DNA from: an uncultured Eubacterium sp.
GTDB lineage: Bacteria; Bacillota; Clostridia; Lachnospirales; Lachnospiraceae
Reading direction: 5' to 3'
Assembly (NCBI GenBank): GCA_947089855.1
Contig: CAMUML010000041.1
Span: 1 to 38,336, forward strand
Length of the DNA stretch: 38,336 nt
The notes beneath the pieces are model-generated. The model made no database searches and was not told the DNA's origin. It worked only from the letters and a program-made list of their open reading frames with translations. A program made the position numbers and the translations under genes. Each line of letters opens with the position of its first letter. Position 1 is the stretch's first letter. Shown piece by piece: positions 16,971 through 25,886 of the stretch.

Positions 16971-18287
16971 ATGGATAGGAAAGGCAGAATAAATGGGATG
17001 ATCGTAGCGGCCCTGCTTACATCGGCCTTCCTGGCAGGATGCGGTGGAAAGGAAAAACAGGATGGGTCCAGACAAGGGGAGGGGGCACAGGGCCAAACCG
17101 ATACCGGCATCGAAGGCAGTGGGCAGGAAGAAAAAAACTTGGAGGAAGGGCAGTCCGGTGGCAACGTCAACCTAACGTTTTGGTGCGATGAGAGCGAGGC
17201 AGCTGTATTTGAGGAACTGCTGCGCAAATTTGAACAGACGTACCAAAACGAGGCACATATCCAGGTTACCTGTGAAACGGTAGCTGCCAGTGACTGCAAG
17301 GATACGTTTTTAAGCGATGTGGAAAACGGGGCGGATGTCTTTTGTATGCCGGACGACCAGCTGTTGGCAATGGCATCGTCCGGTGTACTGGAAGCTGTCA
17401 GCAATGCCCAGGAAATAGCCGGGCGCAGCCTGGAAGGGGCGGCAGAGGCGGCCTCTATAGATGGGAAGCTGTATGCATATCCGCTAACGGCTGATAATGG
17501 GTATTTTTTGTACTATGATAAACGGTATTTTGACGAAGAAGACGTACAGACACTCGACCGGATTTTGGAAGTCTGTGCACAGAATAACAAAAAATTTGTA
17601 ATGTCATTTGAAAGCGGCTGGTATTTGTATTCCTTCTTTGGCCACACGGGGCTGGAAATAAAGATGAATGAAGATGGCTTGACCAATTCCTGCAACTGGA
17701 ATGCGAAAACGGGTGAAATCAGGGGTGTGGATATTGCAGAGGCGATGCTGGACATTGCAGGGCATCCAGGTTTCCAGGTATCGGACGCTTCAAAGTTTGC
17801 TGCGTTGGCAAAAGACGGGACTGCCATCGCAGTTGTTAGCGGCGTATGGGATGCTGCCAGCCTGAAGGAAGCGTTTGGTGGGGAATATGGCGCGTGCAAG
17901 CTGCCAACCTATACTTGCCGGGGCAAACAGGTACAAATGGCTTCTTTTAAAGGGTACCGCCTGGTTGGTGTCAATTCCTATTCAAAAAACAGGGGATGGG
18001 CAGAAAAACTGGCGGATTACCTCACCAGCGAAGAAAGCCAGAAGTTCCGGTTTGAACAAGCGCAGCATGGCCCGGCCAATAAAAATGCGGCGGCTTCCGA
18101 CGAGGTAGTTAAGGTCCCTGCGATTGCCGCGGTATTGGAACAGGCGGACTATGGGGTACTTCAGCAGATAGGGCAGAAATATTGGAATCCAGTGGCTTCC
18201 TTTGGGGTTACCATAGCCAAAGGCAATCCAAACGGGATACCCGTACAGGAATTGATGGACCAGATGGTAAGTGGGATTACGGAATAA
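16971..18287 (+). CDS. Extracellular solute-binding lipoprotein (family 1, sugar type)
   Basis: The 438-residue protein has a lipoprotein signal peptide with lipobox LAGCG (Cys at about residue 24), a Gly/Glu-rich linker and an ABC-type binding-protein fold: VNLTFWCDESEAAVFEELLRKFEQTYQNEAHIQVTCE at the start of lobe 1, FKGYRLVGVNSYSKNRGWAEKLADYLTSEESQKFRFEQ near the hinge. Family 1 members bind oligosaccharides such as maltose. No permease or ATPase gene is nearby; instead a chemoreceptor starts 30 bases downstream, so the pair may sense rather than import the ligand. AAAGGAGG fixes the ATG at 16971; an upstream in-frame ATG at 16944 would overlap this site. Confidence 0.88.
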   Translation: MDRKGRINGMIVAALLTSAFLAGCGGKEKQDGSRQGEGAQGQTDTGIEGSGQEEKNLEEGQSGGNVNLTFWCDESEAAVFEELLRKFEQTYQNEAHIQVTCETVAASDCKDTFLSDVENGADVFCMPDDQLLAMASSGVLEAVSNAQEIAGRSLEGAAEAASIDGKLYAYPLTADNGYFLYYDKRYFDEEDVQTLDRILEVCAQNNKKFVMSFESGWYLYSFFGHTGLEIKMNEDGLTNSCNWNAKTGEIRGVDIAEAMLDIAGHPGFQVSDASKFAALAKDGTAIAVVSGVWDAASLKEAFGGEYGACKLPTYTCRGKQVQMASFKGYRLVGVNSYSKNRGWAEKLADYLTSEESQKFRFEQAQHGPANKNAAASDEVVKVPAIAAVLEQADYGVLQQIGQKYWNPVASFGVTIAKGNPNGIPVQELMDQMVSGITE

Positions 18288-18317
18288 GTTGGATAATGGA
18301 AATAGGGGGATTCAAAG

Positions 18318-20051
18318 ATGAAACAAAAAAAACGGGGAAGTATCCGTATGCATATTATGCTTCCAGTCCTAGTTTTGGGGATTGCTGCTGTGCTGTCTAA
18401 CCTGGCTGCGCTGTCCAATATCCGCAAGGTGAATGAAAATGCGTCAGGCATTGCAGACCACTATATGGTTAGCCTTACGAAACTTAGCTCTATTAAAGAA
18501 ACGATACATGAAATACATAACCTGGGCCTATCCCATGCAACTGCATCCAGCGCATCCCGTATGATACAGACAGTGGATACGATGAAAGCCAAAGAAGCCG
18601 AACTGGCAGAAAAACTGGATGCATATCAGCAATACTTGGACAGTGGGGACAAAGGGCCCTATCAGGCACTGGTGCAAAAGTATGATGAATTGATCCTTTC
18701 CGTGCGGCGTATCTGTGCATTTAGTGCGGACAGGCAGCAGGCAAAAGCGAATGAAACGGCAAATGGGGAAATCGCCCCATGCGTGGAACAGATGCTTGGC
18801 AGCATTGCCGAAATTGAAGCCCATGCCCAACAGGCGACACAGGATGCAAGGGAGCAGCTTGCCCATGTATACCAGTTAAGCATAGAGATTAATGTTGCCA
18901 CGATCGCAGTCAGCGTGCTGGCGATCATTTATGCTATCTTTAGCGTAAACCGGCATGTTGTACGGCCGATTAAAAGGGCGGAACATGATTTGTCTGGCAT
19001 GATCGCAGCCATTGACCAAAAAGAAGGCGACCTGACGAAGCGGGTCAGTATTTTGTCCAACGATGAAATTGCGGCCCTTAGCCGCGGTATCAATATCTTT
19101 TTGGAAAAACTGCAGAATATCCTGCGCACCATTACGGATAATTCCAATAAAATGGACGGGATCGTAACCGAAGTGCTGGATAATGTAAAAACATCAAATA
19201 ATAGCGTTACGGAATTATCTGCCTTTACCGAAGAACTGTCCGCCACAATGGAAGCCATTTCGGACCATACACAGACGATCAATGAAAATGCAGAGTCCGT
19301 CCGTGAAGAAGTATCCGGCATTGCCGCACGCACGAATGAGATCAACGGCTATGCCAAGAAGATGAAAAGCCACGCAGACGGGATGGCATCCAATGCACGC
19401 ACAAACCGCGAGACAACGAACGAGAAGGTCAATGAAATCCTATGTGTACTAAACCAGGCTATTGAAGACAGCAAGAGCGTCGACCAGGTCAATACGCTGA
19501 CCAGCGATATATTAAAAGTAGCAAGCCAGACAAACCTGCTGGCGCTGAATGCCTCTATTGAAGCAGCCCGGGCAGGTGAAGCCGGGAAGGGGTTTGCCGT
19601 GGTAGCGCATGAAATCAGCGAATTGGCGGACTCTACCAGGGAATCGGCCAATAATATCCAAAAGATCAACTCGGTCGTGATCGGTGCGGTCCATAACCTT
19701 GCCGAACAGGCAGGCAGCCTGGTAGATTATATGAAAGATACGATATTGCCGGAATTTGAAAGCTTTGTCGGCACAGGGGAAGAATATAAACAGAATGCGG
19801 CTTATGTGGAAGAAGTGATCCAGGAAATCACCGGAAAGACAGATACATTAAAAGAAACCATTTCCGAAATCGCAGGCGCTATCCATACGATTAGCCAGGC
19901 CATCCACGAAGGCGTAGATGGTGTAACTGGTACAGCGGAAAATATGCAGGTGCTGGTTATGGATATGAATAACATCCATACGCAGATGGATGAAAATAAA
20001 GGGATTGCAACCAAATTAAAACACGAAACTGAAATATTTACAAAATTATAA
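18318..20051 (+). CDS. Methyl-accepting chemotaxis protein
   Basis: The 577-residue protein has a transmembrane helix at about residues 10-30, an extracellular all-helical sensor of the four-helix-bundle type (about 31-190), a second helix at about 193-213, a HAMP linker (about 214-268) and a long coiled-coil signalling domain. The conserved CheA/CheW-binding tip is [28 protein letters not shown], here split in my reading at about residues 398-425. It transmits ligand occupancy to CheA and flagellar motility or another output. It lies 30 bases after the solute-binding protein gene, with GGGGG nine bases before the ATG, and is very likely in the same transcript, so the binding protein may be its ligand-presenting partner. 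Confidence 0.93.
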   Translation: MKQKKRGSIRMHIMLPVLVLGIAAVLSNLAALSNIRKVNENASGIADHYMVSLTKLSSIKETIHEIHNLGLSHATASSASRMIQTVDTMKAKEAELAEKLDAYQQYLDSGDKGPYQALVQKYDELILSVRRICAFSADRQQAKANETANGEIAPCVEQMLGSIAEIEAHAQQATQDAREQLAHVYQLSIEINVATIAVSVLAIIYAIFSVNRHVVRPIKRAEHDLSGMIAAIDQKEGDLTKRVSILSNDEIAALSRGINIFLEKLQNILRTITDNSNKMDGIVTEVLDNVKTSNNSVTELSAFTEELSATMEAISDHTQTINENAESVREEVSGIAARTNEINGYAKKMKSHADGMASNARTNRETTNEKVNEILCVLNQAIEDSKSVDQVNTLTSDILKVASQTNLLALNASIEAARAGEAGKGFAVVAHEISELADSTRESANNIQKINSVVIGAVHNLAEQAGSLVDYMKDTILPEFESFVGTGEEYKQNAAYVEEVIQEITGKTDTLKETISEIAGAIHTISQAIHEGVDGVTGTAENMQVLVMDMNNIHTQMDENKGIATKLKHETEIFTKL

Positions 20052-20099
20052 AGGCAGGTTTGGCCATTTTGTATGCCGGGCTGTCCAAAATACGGTACT

Positions 20100-20141
20100 G
20101 CACACTAAAAAAGTTCCCTGTATCGGGGCTTTTTAGTGTGC
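20100..20141. terminator. Bidirectional hairpin terminator between the chemoreceptor and the DUF6512 gene
   Basis: GCACACTAAAAA pairs with TTTTTAGTGTGC (12 base pairs), with a GC-rich loop between. The convergent genes end at 20051 and 20151. The A/T-rich part of the stem gives short T runs on both strands. Confidence 0.6.
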
Positions 20142-20150
20142 GTTCCTGTT

Positions 20151-20660
20151 TTATGCCGCATATGGCGAAAAAAGCGGGATCCGTGGCGGCATCCAGGTAA
20201 ATACCACAAATGATAAAGCTGCTACAGCCAGTATGAAAAAAAACGGCAGGTTCGAGAGTGTATAGCGGGTGCCTTCTTTTAGATAACGGTAGCTGTACCA
20301 GTAAGAAAATATGACGCCGCCAAAAAATATAGCAATATCGGCAGGCAGGTACGTAAACCCTAAAATGCCGCTGTACGTGTAAAAACATGCGACAATAAAC
20401 AACATCCCAAGAAGGATCGCATAGGTTTTAATATTCCAGTAGTCGGTTTCCGGTTTTTTAAGCAGGTAATATTCTACAATGCTAATAAACAGCAGCGGGT
20501 AAAACAATAGTTTTAGATGTTCCCAAGTAGATTCATTTACAGGGGAAATCCAGGCGGCAAACGGAGACTGCCCGCTCCAGCCATATACAAAATGCAGCAG
20601 TACACCGGCAGCCAGCGCAGCCAGGCAGCTTATGGTTTCTATGGATTTTAATTTACGCAT
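20151..20660 (-). CDS. DUF6512 family membrane protein
   Basis: The 169-residue protein is mostly hydrophobic with about five membrane helices. The loop SPVNESTWEHLKLLFYP (about 38-54) after the first helix is characteristic of the DUF6512 family as I know it, which is frequent in Firmicutes and has no known function. GGAGGA lies four bases before the ATG at 20658-20660. It is divergent from the GH3 gene and convergent with the chemoreceptor. Confidence 0.75.
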   Translation of the reverse strand: MRKLKSIETISCLAALAAGVLLHFVYGWSGQSPFAAWISPVNESTWEHLKLLFYPLLFISIVEYYLLKKPETDYWNIKTYAILLGMLFIVACFYTYSGILGFTYLPADIAIFFGGVIFSYWYSYRYLKEGTRYTLSNLPFFFILAVAALSFVVFTWMPPRIPLFSPYAA

Positions 20661-20815
20661 AGGTTCCTCCAGGTACGCATGCAGAGTAGGCGGTATGGCA
20701 TGCGCCAGTTTTTATCAATATGTGCAGAAGCTGGGATTTTTATACGTTTTGGGGAGTGGCAGCCAGTTTTTTTCGTTTATCAGTAGACGGCGGCGGAAAA
20801 CATGCTATAATAAAA

Positions 20816-20821
20816 TAATAG
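20816..20821 (+). promoter_or_regulatory. Probable -10 box for the GH3 gene
   Basis: TATAAT at 20816-20821 matches consensus; the sequence 17 bases upstream (GTAGAC) is a poor -35. It lies about 50 bases before the ATG at 20873. Confidence 0.45.
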
Positions 20822-20872
20822 AAAAATACGGTAAAACGATGTAATGGACGTATGAAAAAGGAGGTTAACCAT

Positions 20873-23320
20873 ATGGACCGGACAAAACGGTGGTTTAGGG
20901 CAAGGTTCCAGCCGAATTTAGCGCTTGGGGCAAACCAGCAAAAGGCCACAGCATCCGCCGCACATTTAGCGCTTGCACGCCAGGCGGGCAGGGAAGGCAT
21001 TGTGCTTTTGAAAAACAAGGGGAATTTGCTCCCAATAAAAAAAGGCACGCGCCTGGCACTGTTTGGCAAAGGCATCTTTGATTATGTCAAAGGCGGGGGC
21101 GGCAGCGGCGATGTGACCGTATCCCATATACACAATCTTTATGACGGCCTGGTCAAACGGGAAGAAGCAGCGGATGTATTCCAGCCGCTGGCACAGTTTT
21201 ACAGGCAGAACGTACAGCAGCAGTACAAGGATGGTGCAATGCCTGGCATGACGGTGGAGCCAAAAGTACCGGCTGGGCTATTGGAAGAAGCACGCCAGTA
21301 CGCGCAGGTTGCAGTCATTGCAATCAGCCGGTTTTCCGGGGAGGCTTGGGACAGGAAGAGCGTACCCTATGAAGGCGCCGTTTCCAGCGAAATAGAACAG
21401 GCGGAATTAAGCCGCCGTATTTTTGAAAATGGAGACTACTGCCTGACAAACGCGGAACAGGCCCTTGTCGATGCGGTCTGTGGCGCATTTACGCAGGTTG
21501 TAGTCGTGCTGAATGTAGGCGGCATGGTCGATACCAGCTGGTTTGCCGGCAATGATAAGATTGCTTCGGTTATGCTGGGCTGGCAGGGCGGTATGGAAGG
21601 CGGGTATGCGATGGCAGATATTTTGCTTGGCCTGGAAAGCCCGTCCGGAAAATTGCCGGATACGTTTGCATCCGGGCTGGACGGCTACCCATCCAGCGCA
21701 AATTTCCACGAATCGCCGGATTATGTAGATTATACCGAAGACATCTATGTAGGCTACCGGTATTTTGAAACAATGGCGCATGCACACAGCCTTGTCAATT
21801 ATCCATTTGGGTTTGGGCTTTCCTATACATCTTTCCAGATGGATGTAGTTTGGGCAGGCGAAAAAGACGGCCTTATTTCCATTGGCGTACAGGTAAAAAA
21901 TACCGGCAGCATGGCGGGCAAGGAAGTTGTGCAGGCATATTACAGCGCACCGCAGGGCGTGCTGGGCAAACCGGCAAGGGAACTGGCCGCATACCAAAAA
22001 ACAGACGGGCTAAAACCAGGCCAGGTCCAGGTAGTAACGCTTACATTTGCCACAGAAGCAATGGCATCGTTTGACGACACTGGCAAGCTGGCAGCATCCG
22101 CCTATGTCTTGGAAAAAGGGATATACCGTTTTTATGTGGGCAATTCCGTGCGCGATGCGAAACCAATTGATTTTGTTTATGAACTGGCAGAAAACCGTAT
22201 CGTGCAGCAGCTTACGAAAAAAGCAGCTCCTACACAGCTGAAAAAACGTCTTTGTGCTGACGGTTCCTATGAAGAACTGCCACAGGCACAGCCAAATGAC
22301 TTTATGGAAAACGGCCTTGGATGGAGCAGTGAGGAAACCGAAGGCGTAGCGCCTATGGTCCGTGCCCAGGCACGCTACCTGCTGTTCCAGGCAGAGGATG
22401 GCAGCAGCCAGGAAAAAAAGAAGATTATGCTGGATGACGTGGCGGATGGGTCAGCTACCCTGGATGCATTTTTAGCGCAGCTTTCCGACAGCGACCTGGC
22501 CGAGCTGCTTGGCGGGCAGCCAAATACCGGCGTAGCCAATACCTTTGGGTTTGGCAACCTGCCGGAATATGGCGTCCCAAACTTGATGACGGCGGACGGC
22601 CCTGCAGGGCTGCGTATTGCACCGGAATGCGGAGTTTATACGACAGCATGGCCTTGCGCAACGATGCTGGCATCCACCTGGAACCCACAGCTGGTGAAAG
22701 AAGTCGGGCAGGCTGCCGCACAGGAAGTGAAAGAAAATAACCTGTCCATCTGGCTGGCGCCTGCTATGAATATCCACCGGAGCCCGCTTTGCGGCCGAAA
22801 TTTTGAATATTATTCCGAAGACCCGTACCTGGCAGGTACCATTGCATCCGCTATGGTAGATGGCATCCAGTCGCAGCAGATAGCAGCTACCGTAAAGCAC
22901 TTTGCCTGCAACAACAAAGAGACCAACCGCAAAAACAGCGATTCCAGAGTTTCTGAACGTGCGCTGCGTGAGATTTATTTAAAGGGCTTTGAGATCTGTG
23001 TCAAACAGTCGCAGCCTTGGGTACTTATGACCTCCTATAATCTGGTCAATGGGCACCGGGCGTCCGAAAGCAAAGACTTGTTAGACGGAATCCTCCGTGG
23101 CGAATGGGGGTATCAGGGTGTTGTTACAACAGACTGGTGGACCAAAGGGGAGCATTATAAAGAAATTAAAGCCGGAAATGACATCAAAATGGGCACCGGC
23201 TACCCGGAGCGCGTCCTGCTGGCATTGGAAAAGGGGCTGCTGTCAAGGGCAGAACTGGAAGATTGTGCACGCAGGGTGCTGGAGCTGATCTTAAAAGCCG
23301 ATGGGGCTTTATGCAGCTAA
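20873..23320 (+). CDS. Beta-glucosidase-type glycoside hydrolase, family 3, with permuted domain order
   Basis: The 815-residue protein carries the GH3 domains in swapped order. The alpha/beta sandwich normally found at the C-terminus comes first (about 35-280, EGIVLLKNKGNLLPIKKG, VVVLNVGGMVDTSW), then a fibronectin-III-like domain (about 330-440), and the catalytic TIM barrel last (about 540-815). The nucleophile is Asp754 in VVTTDWW; substrate-binding KHFACNNKETNR is also present. This arrangement is known from Butyrivibrio and Ruminococcus beta-glucosidases. No signal peptide, so it hydrolyses imported beta-glucosides or related oligosaccharides in the cytoplasm. AAAAGGAGG before 20873 fixes the start; an in-frame ATG at 20852 lies upstream of that site. 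Confidence 0.93.
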   Translation: MDRTKRWFRARFQPNLALGANQQKATASAAHLALARQAGREGIVLLKNKGNLLPIKKGTRLALFGKGIFDYVKGGGGSGDVTVSHIHNLYDGLVKREEAADVFQPLAQFYRQNVQQQYKDGAMPGMTVEPKVPAGLLEEARQYAQVAVIAISRFSGEAWDRKSVPYEGAVSSEIEQAELSRRIFENGDYCLTNAEQALVDAVCGAFTQVVVVLNVGGMVDTSWFAGNDKIASVMLGWQGGMEGGYAMADILLGLESPSGKLPDTFASGLDGYPSSANFHESPDYVDYTEDIYVGYRYFETMAHAHSLVNYPFGFGLSYTSFQMDVVWAGEKDGLISIGVQVKNTGSMAGKEVVQAYYSAPQGVLGKPARELAAYQKTDGLKPGQVQVVTLTFATEAMASFDDTGKLAASAYVLEKGIYRFYVGNSVRDAKPIDFVYELAENRIVQQLTKKAAPTQLKKRLCADGSYEELPQAQPNDFMENGLGWSSEETEGVAPMVRAQARYLLFQAEDGSSQEKKKIMLDDVADGSATLDAFLAQLSDSDLAELLGGQPNTGVANTFGFGNLPEYGVPNLMTADGPAGLRIAPECGVYTTAWPCATMLASTWNPQLVKEVGQAAAQEVKENNLSIWLAPAMNIHRSPLCGRNFEYYSEDPYLAGTIASAMVDGIQSQQIAATVKHFACNNKETNRKNSDSRVSERALREIYLKGFEICVKQSQPWVLMTSYNLVNGHRASESKDLLDGILRGEWGYQGVVTTDWWTKGEHYKEIKAGNDIKMGTGYPERVLLALEKGLLSRAELEDCARRVLELILKADGALCS

Positions 23321-23373
23321 AACCGGTATTTTGTTGGTAGTGGATCAAAATTTGTGGAAAAGGAGGAGGACCT

Positions 23374-23877
23374 ATGAATGCAAAAATTATGGAAGGGCTG
23401 TCAGGGGCAGGCACGAATATGAACTTGGTAGGAGTACCGATGAAAGTGTTCCGCAAAGCAGTTCAGGATGAAAATGCAAAGAAAATGCAACGGTCGGCAA
23501 ATGTTGCCGGTGAACTGAAAGGAAAAGCTGACAAATATCAGGTAAAAGCGAAAAAAGGCATGGCCGAACAGGCCGAAGAAGCCCGCGAAAAGGCAAAAGC
23601 AGCACGTGAAGAAGCCATTGAAAAGCGCAGGAACGAACGCGTCCAGAAAGATGGTACGCAGCCTGGCCGGGAAACCGATACACGCCAAAAGCCAGACAAA
23701 AAAATGGGTGCCTTTGTCCAGATCAGCAATGAAGGCAAAGAAAAGGCCCGCCTGGCAGCGGAAGGCAGCGTGCGCCAGACAGCTGGCATATTTGGGAAAA
23801 AAGCCGTGCAAAAGCAGCCTATGATATTTATGCAGGCAGGCAAAAAGGCGAATGCCATATATACTGGCGGGCAATAA
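23374..23877 (+). CDS. Hypothetical Lys/Glu-rich coiled-coil protein
   Basis: This 167-residue protein is not recognised. It is highly charged: residues about 28-95 are a Lys/Glu/Ala-rich predicted coiled coil (ADKYQVKAKKGMAEQAEEAR...), followed by a polar linker and a C-terminal segment with RLAAEGSVRQTAGIFGKK. It has no signal peptide or membrane helix. A strong AGGAGGAGG site lies before the ATG, 53 bases after the GH3 stop, so it is probably translated from the same message. Its stop codon lies inside a degenerate repeat (23873-23949). Confidence 0.65.
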   Translation: MNAKIMEGLSGAGTNMNLVGVPMKVFRKAVQDENAKKMQRSANVAGELKGKADKYQVKAKKGMAEQAEEAREKAKAAREEAIEKRRNERVQKDGTQPGRETDTRQKPDKKMGAFVQISNEGKEKARLAAEGSVRQTAGIFGKKAVQKQPMIFMQAGKKANAIYTGGQ

Positions 23878-23949
23878 AATTTGCTAGTAGCGCCGGTTCA
23901 CAAGCGTCAATACAAGAGGCTATATGGCAAATTTTGGCTCGTGAGTATA
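23873..23949 (-). repeat. Degenerate ~80-bp 3'-end repeat, copy 2
   Basis: Read on the leftward strand this begins TATACTCACGAGCC, continues with AAAATTTGCCATAT and ends with GGCGCTACTAGCAAATTTTATT. Every block has a counterpart in the same order at 2497-2576. The ends are again complementary (ATAAAATTTGC against GCAAATTTT). It covers the stop codon of the coiled-coil gene. Confidence 0.55.
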
Positions 23950-23976
23950 GCAAGCATAAAGGAAAGGCAGCCGCCA

Positions 23977-24022
23977 GCAAAAAGCCACCCATGTACCGTA
24001 CAGCGTACAGGGTGGCTTTTGC
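23977..24022. terminator. Hairpin terminator upstream of glnA
   Basis: AAAAGCCACCC (23980-23990) pairs with GGGTGGCTTTT (24010-24020); the flanking GC bases extend the stem. The loop contains a further TGTA/TACA pair. It should end transcription of the GH3 operon. Confidence 0.7.
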
Positions 24023-24096
24023 ATGTGCTGGAAATATGCCAAAAATATAATAGTATTTAGCCCGCCTTCCGCAATAGCAAACATTTCAGAAACAAG

Positions 24097-24125
24097 TAGA
24101 CAGATGTCGCGTATCAGTGTAAAAT
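24097..24125 (+). promoter_or_regulatory. Promoter for glutamine synthetase
   Basis: TAGACA at 24097-24102 and TAAAAT at 24120-24125 have a 17-base spacing, about 45 bases before the ATG. I see no GlnR-type operator. Confidence 0.55.
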
Positions 24126-24169
24126 AAAATAGCATCTAGCAATTTGCACATAAAAGAAAGGAAAAACGA

Positions 24170-25612
24170 ATGGGGATTAGTAAAGAAGTACAAAAGCAAA
24201 TTCAGGATCTGTGTGAAAAGCAGCAAATACGGATGATCGATTTTAAAATGACGGACATCGACGGCCGCTGGCGGCATATTACGATTCCAGTGGAACGTTT
24301 TGGCGAACATACCTTTACCCAGGGGATTGGGTTTGACGGGTCGAATTATGGATATGCGCCGATTGAAAAAAGCGATATGGTATTCCTGCCGGATGCGGAT
24401 ACTGCATATGTGGATCCGTTTGCATCAGTGCCAACGTTGACGATGTGCGGAAATGTCTGTACGATTGGAGCCGGGGAAAATAAGCCGTTTGACCAGTACC
24501 CAAAAAATGTAAGCCTGCGGGCCATTTCCTATATGCAGGAGGCTGGGATTGCCGACCGGATGCTGATCGGGCCGGAATTTGAATTCTACCTGTTTGACCA
24601 GGCACGGTTTGAAGTGTCTTCCAGGCAGTGCGGCTACCGCATTGATACTAGGCAGGCAGGCTGGAACTGCAGCCTGGATACACCGGGCAATAACGGTTAC
24701 GAAGTGCCGGATAAGGGCGGCTACCATATCGCCTCCCCGCAGGATGTCGGCTATGACCTGCGTAGCCGTATGTGCATGATGATGGAACAATGGGGCATAA
24801 AAGTCAAATACCATCATCACGAAGTCGGCGGCCCAGGGCAGATGGAGATTGAAGTAGAACTTGCAGATATGCCGCAGATGGCAGATAATACAATGATTAC
24901 CAAATACATTGTAAAAAATATGGCGGCCCAGGAAGGCAAGACAGCTACTTTCCTTCCAAAACCAATATATAAGGAAGCTGGCAGCGGGATGCATGTCCAT
25001 ATGCTGCTGCTCAAAGATGGAAAGCCGCTGTTTTATGATGAAAACGGCTATTCAGGCTTAAGCCGCACGGCACATTACTTTATCGGCGGCCTGCTAAAAC
25101 ATGCAGCATCTTTATGCGCATTTACCAATCCGTCTACCAACTCCTTCAAACGGCTGGTACCAGGCTATGAAGCACCGGTTACGGTCGGGTATGCAACCTC
25201 CAACCGCAGTGCGGTCATACGCATCCCTGCTTATGCCAAAACCCCGGAAACCAAGCGTTTTGAACTGCGCTGCCCGGATGCGACAGCAAATCCATACTAT
25301 GCGTATGCGGCAATTTTAATGGCCGGCCTAGACGGCATCCAGCATCAAGTCGACCCTGCTGAAAATGGCTGGGGCCCTTATGACTTTAATTTGTATACAC
25401 TGTCTAAAGAAGAGCAAAAAAATATCAAAGGCTTGCCAAAATCGCTCGGTGATGCACTCGATGCATTGGAGGCAGACCATGGCTACTTAACACAAGGCGG
25501 CGTATTCCCGCAGCGCCTCATTGATGTATGGGTTGCCCGCAAGCGCAGCGAATTAAGCAAACTGGAGCAGATACCAAATCCTGCGGAATTTAAGATGTAT
25601 TATGACCTATAA
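24170..25612 (+). CDS. glnA: Glutamine synthetase, type I
   Basis: The 480-residue protein makes glutamine from glutamate, ammonia and ATP. Recognisable parts are the beta-grasp domain ending in GIGFDGSNYGYAPIEKSDM, the LIGPEFEFYLFD and GGPGQMEIEVE metal-site strands, the ATP-site KPIYKEAGSGMHVHMLL, and the glutamate flap and arginine region with LVPGYEAPVTVGYATSNRSAVIRIP and FELRCPDATANPYYAYAAIL. The Tyr-bearing adenylylation loop of enteric GlnA (NLYDLP) is not present. It is slightly longer than the Bacillus enzyme (444). It stands alone, between a terminator and the hydrogenase operon. Its start has GAAAGGA six bases upstream. In some clostridia such homologues act on amines rather than ammonia, which cannot be excluded. 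Confidence 0.92.
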   Translation: MGISKEVQKQIQDLCEKQQIRMIDFKMTDIDGRWRHITIPVERFGEHTFTQGIGFDGSNYGYAPIEKSDMVFLPDADTAYVDPFASVPTLTMCGNVCTIGAGENKPFDQYPKNVSLRAISYMQEAGIADRMLIGPEFEFYLFDQARFEVSSRQCGYRIDTRQAGWNCSLDTPGNNGYEVPDKGGYHIASPQDVGYDLRSRMCMMMEQWGIKVKYHHHEVGGPGQMEIEVELADMPQMADNTMITKYIVKNMAAQEGKTATFLPKPIYKEAGSGMHVHMLLLKDGKPLFYDENGYSGLSRTAHYFIGGLLKHAASLCAFTNPSTNSFKRLVPGYEAPVTVGYATSNRSAVIRIPAYAKTPETKRFELRCPDATANPYYAYAAILMAGLDGIQHQVDPAENGWGPYDFNLYTLSKEEQKNIKGLPKSLGDALDALEADHGYLTQGGVFPQRLIDVWVARKRSELSKLEQIPNPAEFKMYYDL

Positions 25613-25726
25613 AAGTATTGCAAGCAGAAACAGGGTTTTTAGGGCGGAATAAGAACCGTTTTTTAGATAAAACAATCCCCATCCCCTTGCATTTTCCCTC
25701 AAAATCGTTTAAAATATAATAAGATT

Positions 25727-25755
25727 TTGTCAGAATAATAATTTTTTTGTATATA
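25727..25755 (+). promoter_or_regulatory. Promoter of the hydrogenase operon
   Basis: TTGTCA at 25727-25732 and TATATA at 25750-25755 have a 17-base spacing. They give a leader of about 125 bases before the ATG at 25887. Confidence 0.6.
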
Positions 25756-25793
25756 GTCAACAACCATTATTCTGCATAATCCGAACCTGCATG

Positions 25794-25819
25794 GCAAACG
25801 GCATCCAACAGCCGTTTGC
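25794..25819 (+). promoter_or_regulatory. Leader hairpin of the hydrogenase operon
   Basis: GCAAACGGC (25794-25802) and GCCGTTTGC (25811-25819) form a perfect nine-pair stem with an eight-base loop; outer TGC/GCA can extend it. There is no T run, so it is not a simple terminator. It could be a protein operator or an RNA element. Confidence 0.4.
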
Positions 25820-25886
25820 TACGCATTATCGTTGCGGGATATATTCAAAACAACCGCACAAAAGAAAATTACAGGGGGGAAAGGAC

